A stretch of DNA of 64,000 nt from JAJCYK01 sp965212195 (GTDB lineage Bacteria; Bacteroidota; Bacteroidia; Cytophagales; Cyclobacteriaceae): positions 62,001 to 126,000 of the forward strand of contig CBDBUW010000017.1 of assembly GCA_965212195.1 (NCBI GenBank), read 5' to 3'. Under the pieces are notes generated by a model. It did not search any database, had not been told where the DNA came from, and was given only the letters and a program-made list of their open reading frames with translations. A program made the translations under genes and the position numbers. Positions 1 to 9,900 of the stretch are shown piece by piece; within the stretch, counting starts at the first letter, position 1; every line of letters begins with the position of its first letter.

Positions 1-943
1 ACCGATAGCTAGAGAACGGATCCCTGCGAAGGGCAGGATCAGGCCAGTCATGCGGAATCACTTTGTAATCAAGTTCACGCCAATCGTATCCCGGCTCAAG
101 CTCGTCAGGTAGATCGAAATAATCAAAGAGGACTTCGAAGACATAGTGACGGGGTATCGTATCTATAGCATTATTACTGATATGGTTTGTGCTGTTCTCT
201 CGAACAGGGCCAGCCCTCTTCTCAACACGTAATGAGTCTGGTGTGTTGCCATACAAGATTCTCCGAATGTATGCCTGAGTGTATCTGCGGTTCTGCTCTT
301 GAATACCATCTATCTTTTGATCTGGATCGTCCTGCAGATATTCGTAAAGGATATGATTGCCCTTTGCGTCAAATGTCTCTTCCAAAAGCCACTCGAAGAT
401 ATGATCGGAATGGTCGGGATCGACAATTCTTGCAGAGGGTGATTTACCATAGATGCTGGTAACGTTTTCCTTGGTTGTGCCTCGCCAGTGGACATTACCC
501 TCGTTTTTCACCCACTTCTCTATCTTGGCAAAGAGCCCTTCAGTTCTTGGCCGATATCGAGTGATAGTATAGCCATCATGTGGAAATGTATCAATGTCAG
601 TTGTATTCGATTTGAACTTTGCTACAAGATCCTCGGCACCTGACATCACAAAAACGTCTTTATCTTTATATTCAGGCAGTCCCTTTTCTGTTTTTCTTGT
701 AATGCGAGGGATAGAGATCTGCCAGCCTAATCCAAATGGGCCATTTCCGTTTCCGGTGCTGTACTGAAGGGTCAGCTTCGGGCCAAATCCGTTCCGTCCT
801 GGAGAGATTGCGATGGGAATGGAAAAATTACCGGTACCTGTAAACAAGTTGGGCTGGAAAGTCTCTCCGATGCCTTTTATAGCTCCTCCTCCTTTAGGAA
901 GGGAAATGGCCGGTGTATTGGTGGCTTGTTTATTGTCTGCCAT
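1..943 (-). CDS. Tc toxin subunit B (TcB/SpvB-type), 5' part only
   Basis: Partial gene; its 3' end lies beyond the left edge, so only about 314 N-terminal residues are visible. The start ATG at 943-941 lies 19 bp downstream of the TcA stop, so it is very likely co-transcribed with TcA. The N-terminus has the SpvB signature: SLPKGGGAIKGIGE, then a run containing FTGTGNFSIPI, GRNGFGP, YSTGNGNGPFGLGW and MSGAEDLV. The same landmarks occur in the full-length TcB-TcC fusion starting at 43090. In Tc toxins TcB forms half of the hollow cocoon that encloses the TcC toxin and docks on the TcA pentamer. Whether this gene is TcB alone or a TcB-TcC fusion cannot be seen. Family call firm; length unknown. 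Confidence 0.9.
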   Translation of the reverse strand, partial: MADNKQATNTPAISLPKGGGAIKGIGETFQPNLFTGTGNFSIPIAISPGRNGFGPKLTLQYSTGNGNGPFGLGWQISIPRITRKTEKGLPEYKDKDVFVMSGAEDLVAKFKSNTTDIDTFPHDGYTITRYRPRTEGLFAKIEKWVKNEGNVHWRGTTKENVTSIYGKSPSARIVDPDHSDHIFEWLLEETFDAKGNHILYEYLQDDPDQKIDGIQEQNRRYTQAYIRRILYGNTPDSLRVEKRAGPVRENSTNHISNNAIDTIPRHYVFEVLFDYFDLPDELEPGYDWRELDYKVIPHDWPDPALRRDPFSSYR

Positions 944-962
944 GCTAGCTAATTTCTTTATG

Positions 963-3900
963 TCATACTGGCCATTGAGGAGTAATGGCATCAAATGAGA
1001 TTACAAACAAGATGTCTGAAATTTCACTGTTTTGAATGAGTCTCCTAACCTCAGGTGTGTTTGGCAAATTCAATTGCCATTTACCGATAGGTTGCTTTCC
1101 TAATATAGCTATCCAACTAGCGGCATTTCCTTTTCGTGTGCTAATGCTTCCTTCAATGGTGCTGGCCGTGCCGCCTATTCCACTAGGATTCCCATTTTCT
1201 GTAAATGATAGTTCCACATCAGCCACTTCAATTATATTGCCATCAGTTCCTCCGAATGCAAGTAACAATTGCTCAATTCTTATGTCTGAAAGATTGACTG
1301 GGAAATCAGATCGGTGGGTTTTAAAAGTGATCACTATGGGATCCGTATCATTTTGAGGATGGTGTAAATGGTACCATTGGTCGGGGAAATTATCTCGAAT
1401 GCTAAAGGCTCTTTCCGCCCTGAATGTGCTATCCAATTCCTGAATTACCTGTTGACGATATGTATAGCTTTCCAGGGCAGTATATTCTATAGTTAGCAAT
1501 ACATCAGCAATGGTATCGTAATTAAATCGGTTCGCAGATTTGGGCATTCGAAATTCCCAGGTGGTATCCACACCGGTTCCCTCAAAAGGATAAAGCATTT
1601 CTGGTTTTGAATCGAGTTCAAATAGTCCGGTAGCATTGACGGGTGAAGTTAGTGCAATACTCTGTGGAGAACGCCGGATGTTTACTGTTTGAAACACATC
1701 TGGCCCCACAACGACTCGGGAATGGCCAGTGGTTGACAGTGAAGCCTTAATGCCCTCGGTTGATGGTATCAACGCAATGACACTGGTGCGTATTCGTTTT
1801 ACTAACCGCAAATAATGCCCGGGGAAATCCTGATCGAATAAGATCATGGGGGTCATAAAATTCATTTTCCCAGTCTGCCTGAATAGTTGAAATTCAGCGG
1901 GAGCAAGACGTGATAGTGAAATCGTCTTGACCAGTTGTAATTTGCGTTTGTTCGTTTCAAAAGCATACTGATCGAGTATATATATATCCTGTAATAAACG
2001 GGCAGATCCGGTGAGGCCTCGTCTGTCGGTTTCATCCTCACCTGATAAACTCATCCCTGATTCAGATGGTGCAGTCCAGTAGTCTGTCTGAATAAAGGAT
2101 GGTGGTACTTCCTGTCGCTCAAAAACGATCTGATCGTAAGCAAGTTTGGCAACCGATGTTGCCTGCTGCAGAAAGTAACTGTATACGCCCTCTAGTACTT
2201 TGCTCATCCAGTCATACAATTCAACATTTGTAAATTTACTAGCTAGAAAATCTTTGACCTCGTTCGCATGAGCGGTTTGCATATCAGCAATATCTTTTTC
2301 CTGTTCAACTACATCTTTATGGCTTTTAGCTAAGTTTAAACCCTGATTACCAATTTGAAGTTCGTGTGATGCTAATTTTTGCTGGTATTCCCATTCTTGT
2401 TTACGCCGTTCATAGCTTGCCCAAAGGGAAGATGTTTGTATTGAAGTTTCTGCTGTAATAAGATTAATCCCCTCCTGTGTCCCAATAGTGATGCCGTAGA
2501 ACCCTACAGCAGCAGCTGCTGCTGCAACTCCTGAAGCCAATCCTGCAGCAGCCACAGCTGTAGCCAATTTACTCGCGGCTACGGTACCCTCGACACCCTT
2601 GATTATCTTTCTTACCTTTGCAATATGACGATATGTATAAATCATTGATTGCTCATACTGATTTAAGCCAGCGTCTAACATCTCATGAAGTGCTTCAATT
2701 TGTACTTGTGATTTTTCCTTTTGAAGCTCAGCAAGGGTTACGCCATCCTCAGCCTCTTTTACACGTAGGTTTTGCAGATTAACCTGGCCTCTAGCCAGTT
2801 CAATATCCTGCTGTGCTTTTAATCGATTGTAATATTCGGCATCGCGTTTTTCCAATGCTGCCAGCATGGAGGCTTCCATTTGTGCTGCCAATTGCGCCAA
2901 TTGTTTGGCTCTTTCAATTAGGTACTGGTAACGATAAGGAGTAGGTTGAATGCGGGAAGTCCCCGGTAATACCAGTTGTCCACCTGAACCCATGGATGGT
3001 AAACCACTTACCGTATCGGTTGGGGCAGCGTAAGGTTCCAGTTCTCTTTCCATGCCGGCAATGTTTCGGCAGGTGCGGATCTTTAACAGGTTCAACTGGG
3101 CTTTTAAACGAAGGGTATTAATTACCGGATTTGGGGGAATGCAAAACGAAAGTGATGCTTTAATTGCTGAACCCAGTGTATAAGTAAAGTGCGAGCCATT
3201 TTCTTTGTTTTTCAATTCGTTTTCCAATTTTTTTAGATCAATTCCTTTTTTTGAATAACTCTTCCCAATTGTGCTTAAATCTGGATGATTAACTATTGAG
3301 CAAAGTGTGTCTTGCTTTATAGTCTCAGTTATGCGATTAATCTCGACTGTATGATCAGGCATTGAGGAGACGGCAGTTTGAGCTTGAGGCAACCATTTTT
3401 CATTGGTTTTAATTATGAATCCGATTTTTTGTATTCCTCTTACTGGAATTACTTTTTTTGCTAAATCACGTACTGTAGCTATCTTTTTAATCCAAGGAGT
3501 TTTTTTCGATAGTTCGGAACGAATACTTGTTGCCACTTTATCAAGCGTTTTACGATCCTTTACCAATCTTAAGTCATCCTTAATATGTTCTAAAGTAGAT
3601 TGCTCTTGTTTATTAGCATAAGGAAGATTGGATAGGGTATCCACTGATTGATTGTCACCAATACCTATTATTATGTTTTCACACTCATTTAGACTTTGAT
3701 TAATCTCTGGAGAATTGAGTAAATGAAGCGCTGTTTCATAAAGTTTTCGGGCTCGTGGTACTGACTCGCCGGTATCAAACGTGAATTCGTTATCAGCATA
3801 GTCCAACATGCACTTGATTATAGAAAGTAATGTAAACCGTGTATAGGTGTAAGGGCGCATGCTGGCGATGGCATGAGGATTGAGTGGATCTAATAGCCAA

Positions 3901-6900
3901 TCACTCAAACGCTCGTATCCTCCTTCCAATGATTCTTCCTTAATTAATCCATAATAAATTTTTCGTGATTCCTGTTCCTGTTCAAAGTCATAAACCGAAC
4001 GAAACCAATCAAGTGCAGATGTATACTGTCTGCTTTTCTGAAGTTGAAGAGCAATAAAAACGGGCACGAATAAATATACCTCCTTAAGTAAAGTATTAAT
4101 GGAACGGTTAGAAAGACTATGAGTCAAAAGAGCTTGCTGGGTAGCTGAACGTATAAGTTGAGGTTCCTTTCCTTTCACTTCGAATATTTCAATTCCACAC
4201 CGAAGAGGAGAAACAGTCTCACTACTTTCTAGTAGGACTCTTTTTGGTTGAATTCTTCCATTAAAAAACTCGAATTGTCCTATAAAATTTTCAACTACTG
4301 TTTCTTTTTCCCGATTATCAAGATGATTGTTATGATTATAAGCAAACATTCTAGGAAGGCTCCTAGCTGAGGCTTCTTCTTGATATTGAGTACTATGAGG
4401 AACAATTTGAATTCCGGGAGATGTAATTGAGGGTTCTTGCTCATAATCCGAAGCTGGGCATTTTTCAATAGGCGTTGAAATACCTAAATTTAATCGTAGA
4501 TTTAATTGTTTAGTTTTGTTTTCAGATCGGTCCATCCAAAATGAACCAATCATTAAACTATCATTATCAATGAAAAACGGATATACACCTTGCCAATCAT
4601 CTTCCTGCCCCGCTCCGATATCTGTTGGATGGAAATGCTTATAGCTGTATTCATTCTCAGGGCTGCCACAAATAAACTCAAATCTACCTGATTCCAAATT
4701 TCTTAAGAATAAAACACATCTATTAGTTGGCAAAACAGAACGGAAGTTTACTATTGACAAAATCATGCGTTTTTCGAAGCCTCCATAATGATTCTTCCAA
4801 ATTACTTCTGGTTTAGTCTCTCCTTTTATGAAATTCACTATTAGCTTTAACTGGGGGTCACAGTCGGTTCGAATGTATGTACTTATAGTTGGATGCATTA
4901 TTGCATGTACTCCAATATCCTCTACCTCCTCATAACGGACATTAGGGAATCGATAAAAGCCGTTATTATCAGTCCTTGTGTTATAAATCGTATGCAATGT
5001 TGTGGCTTGAAGCGAAATATTCTTCATGGGGTTATTAGACCCATCTTTTACTGTACCTTCAATTAGAAGCCGTGGAGGAAACCATTCCATCCAAGATCCA
5101 CTCAAATCTTTACCTTCATCATTAAGTGTATTAACATAGACTTTGTTTATACTAGCACCATCGTAGATTTGCCGATATTGAATTGTAAGAATAGGTTTAA
5201 TTTTTAAGTCGTTTGTCAATCCTACACTGATATCGAAGGAATTCAGGTCTTCTTCAGGTAAGGCCAATGGAGTAATTTCGTCCTTCCATCCATCATTTGC
5301 CACACTGAATAGGTCTACCTCGGTATCTAAATCGAATCGTTTGAAACCTAACTTTGTGCCATCATCATCTTTGACTTTTAAAAACAAAAAAATATATCGT
5401 TTCGTCGATTTTAGCTCATAGGGAACCGCACCTATAATCGTAATGCATTTAAAGGGCTCTATTGTAATCTGTTTCCAGAAGGTCTGTTTGATCATTTCGT
5501 TACCTCCAATCGAGGAATCTAAGTCCACATCAGATGTTGACCAATACAACTTATTTGAGATCTCTGAAATAGCAAACATCATGAGTACATCTTTATAATC
5601 TACGTGTGTAGTACTTCCCGAATTTGCTACTTTAATTTTTGCCTGGCAGGTAGCTTCCACTTTTAAATTACAGATGTCACGAAAATAATCTGTGAATTTA
5701 TTAGCAGTTTCAAATGTTTGTTTATGGGTTAATGATCTGGATTTATTAATTGATTTCACAAGTTCCTGAAATGCTGGAGATTGCCATTTTAGCGTACGAA
5801 GCGTAGGTAGTAAAATATTCTCAGGATATATAAACACAAACATAGCCGCTCGCCACATGGCATATGATCCCATCCATTTCCACTCTTCATCAAAGTTTAC
5901 AGATGAGAATCCCAGATCAATATCCGGTAATAAAACAGTACTTTTAAATTGCCCCGTTCGCACTAACCAGATAAGATTTTGCAGGGTGGTTATTGCCTCG
6001 CTTATTCGTGTGGTAGTTTGGCACCCATTGGTTTTTGTATCTATGATGAGATGGTCGGTTAACCACTGTTGCTTTTCTTCAAATGTATTTCCTTTTTCTC
6101 CTATTATTGATATTAAGGCATTACGCAGTGAAGGGAGGTGGGTCTCCTCGGTGCTACTAATGATTTCACGCACAGAACTGATCAATGTTTGTTCCTGTTC
6201 GATACGTGTTTCAAGTTTACGAACCCATTCCCGCCGGTCTTGATAGGTCGATCTCCAAGCTACTGGTTCAAAACTGGTCAGTTCCGATAAAGTGCTATCC
6301 AGAATTTTAAAAAAATCCTGGCTTAAAAGTAAATTGATTTTTTTCTCTTCTTTGCAACAGTTGACAGTATTGCGTTTTTTTACAACCTGCAAAAGAATAG
6401 AATAGACATCTGTCCATTCTGCTTTCTGAACATTGGCATCAAGTATGAGCAGGTTTCGAATTTCTTTTAGCCGATCGAATGAATAGTTAGTTAATCCATA
6501 TTGCTTTAATCGATCTACGATATCGAATCCTAGTTTTTGTTCTTTTTCCAATCCCATAACGCATCCTACTAATTGCGCCTTAGCCAATATGGCATCCATT
6601 TCTTCCCATTCACCCTCTGAAATTGGTACTGATTGCTCCTCCTTCTCTTTGATCTGCATGATCCTCTCAAATTGCTGTTCTGCAAGGAATAGCGAGTCTC
6701 TAATTGTTCTTTTTACTTGATATACTTTTTTAGGAACACCACTCAAAAGATCCTCTAATAATTTTTTCAGGACTGGGTAAATCTCATCAACGGCAACCAC
6801 TGGAGCTATATACTTAAAAACCAACCACATTAGGGTAGTGAAATCACTTGATTCACGTATTGTTTTCAGTTGGGCCTTCACATTTGCTTGGGAAATGTTA

Positions 6901-9900
6901 TCAAACAGACTTTCTAATAAAAGACCATCAAATGCAAATAGCGGATCGACCTGAGCAGAGTAATTTGTTTTATTAGTTTCAAGCTCAGTCAACCTATCTA
7001 TTAACTCTTCATTCCTATCTCTTAGAAGATTTCCTGCAAGAATACCGTTTCTCGAATTTTGCAGATCACCCATTCCAATAATATCCGGATCAATTATTGA
7101 AGATTGGTAACGAATCTGTAATGCTTGTTGCCATTGTTGGCGGTGTTCGTATGATGCACGCCATTGGGGTAGTTTAGCCTTATAAACATTCCAATAATTT
7201 AGATTCAATGATTCTTCCTGCTGAACCCAAGCAGGGATTTCCAGTCTTGTTTTTTGGGCTTGCTGAAGAACTTTATAAACATCCGAATACTCTTCAGTAG
7301 TTGGTTTATTTGTTACATCACCATCACTATCTTTTGTTCTGTTTATCATCAATCGATCAAATTCTTCAACTGTTAGGCACAGATCTTCTGTTATAGCCCT
7401 AATAGCTAGATTGACCCTATTACTATCACCGGACCCAAGTTCAGCACTTAAATCATCCAGATCGTATGGGAAGGGCTCTCCAAAGGCTTTACGCAACATG
7501 GCTTCAAATCCTTGGTTGGGATCCTCACGGATCTCAATGAGCCATTGTAAATTTTCTTCCAGTCTGGCTTGTCTTGCTTGCCACAATCTCTTGGCGCCGC
7601 AAGGCGTCGCGGTTTCTGATAGTTCCTCAAACTTAACGACAGTAGGATCAATTTTAGGTAATTTTTCTTCCCTCAACCATACAGGATAAGCACGTTTAAC
7701 TTTCTCCGCTCCGGCAAGAATGTCATAAACCCGTTCTAATTCTGCTTCTGTTGGTCCGGCTTCACCATCTCCCGCTTTTTCTTTAACATTCATCATGAAT
7801 CTAAATCTCTCGGGAGACATGAATAGTCTTTGGTTGATCTTCTTTTTTGTCTTTTCCACCACTGCAGGATCTGTATCATCAAGCTTTGCTAACAACACTT
7901 TTAAATTTCGTACCTCTGGAGGCAAAGGATCTCCTACATTTGGGTCACCCAACGCTGATTTTAACGTTGCATTAAAACCACTATCCAGATAGGTTTTCTT
8001 TAGTTTTGATTTTATCAATTCTAGTTGGGCTTTCCGTGCTTGCCACAACCTTTTAACCGTATTAGTTGTCTCAGATTCCAGGAACTCCACTTCAGTAACA
8101 AATTCTGGATCAATAACCGGCCATGGTAAGACTAATTCTTCAGGCCAGTTACCTTCATTTGGTTCATGAATGGAAGTCCAGAAGAGTTTTGGCCCGAAGT
8201 TTTCAGGAATACCGAGGGCTGTCTCTTCCTGCCGCCAAATGGAGAAAAGCGACCTCTTCCTAGCCTGCGTGAGTATTGAAAATATTTCATGCCATTCTTC
8301 TTTTGTGACCTTTTCGTTTCGGGGGTCCAGATGATATTGATATTCTTTATTTCGGATTTCTATCAGACGGTTAAAACTATCGAGTGTAAGACGCAATTTA
8401 TTTTGAATAAATTCGGTTGATTCTTCAATAGTTTTTCCCTGTTTGAGGTCTCTGTGCAGCACATTCAACTGACTTGGATCGTAATCAGCAGGCCAGCATG
8501 GACCAAATTCTTGTCCACCGTAGGAAAAATTTGTCTTCATCGGTTCGATCAAACAGTCAAATACAGGTGTCCTGTTTTCAATTTCATCGAGACCACAGGT
8601 AGAGAACTCAAGAAGTGTTTGATCTACCCACAGTCTTCTTCTAATCCATAGGTCAAAGGCATTTGCTGGATGTTCCGCCCCCACTTCCGGTAATGGGGTG
8701 CGGAAATCCTGGGGGCTGATTACATCAGGATCAATTAAAGTTTGCTCGTCATCAGGTAAGTCTGCTAGCCAATCCTGCTCTTTCCAAATTTTTCTGAGAC
8801 AATCCTGCCGTCCGGCAAGAAATGATGGGATAAGGGATATTTCAATTGATCTATTATCTCCAATGTAATCAATCTCCACCTCGCCCCTCAGTCCACTGTG
8901 TCCCAATTCTGCCAAGACGACTGTTCCTTGAGAAGTTCCTCTACTCCCCATGGCTACTCGATTTGTCAGTAGTTTATCGCGAAATATGCTTACTCCATAA
9001 CTTGATCCATATAACTTCAATAAAACATAAACAGAACCGTTTTCGTCAGTATTTTTATTCCATTCCACATTATCGAATTTCCAAGATTTGATTTGCCCTT
9101 CTCGCCTACTTAAAACTTCAGGAACAGCTGGAATCTCAAGTTTTGAATTGTCCTGTGTATATCGTATATCTAACTTACCTGTAATTCCGCTTTCATTGCT
9201 TTCAATTAATATTATTGTCCCTTCGGGGCTTGCACTCTTACCATAAGCTACATTATTCGCTTGATCTTTTTCACGGAATAATTCTACCTGATATTCATCA
9301 GCAGATAACTTAGTTAGAGTGGCATAAATAATTCCGTTGATATCGGTATTTTCATTCCATTTAACACCTTCCAACTTTATATTCATGAGTCCCGGATGAC
9401 GATGATCACCAGTTTTTGCTCCTTCAAAGAGGGGATGTTTTCGCGTATCCGATATTCCAAATATTCTTTCGATGTTAAATTCATCTAATGCGTCCTGATC
9501 CCCAGTTTTTCCATCGGGTTCCAATAGTAGAGAAGGCAATAGATCGGAATGAAGGCCAAGTCGTTCTGCCAATGATTCCTTCCAGTCCTCACTAGCGGAT
9601 GGGAGTTGTCTCATTTCAGAATAGGAGGTTCCAATCTTGTTTAATAGGGTTGAGTAAGTAGATAAATTATACTCCTTTTCAGCATTCATTAAATTTAAAA
9701 ATTGAGTTTCTTTCCATGCTTGCCATTCGATGTTCCCAAGTTGGGAAACAAAGTCTTTCAGATATGCTCGTAAAACCTCAACACAAATTCGAACCTGCCG
9801 AACTTCCTTATTAATTGCTTCACAAGAAGCAGGCAACTCACCTAATGGCTGATAAAATGATGAAGTAATGAAATCTAAGTCAATCGGAGTTTCAGTTGAT

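Noticed and set aside
187..495. Short frames on both strands near the left edge
   Set aside because: They are shadows of the partial TcB-type gene, which reads continuously on the minus strand from 943 to the edge.
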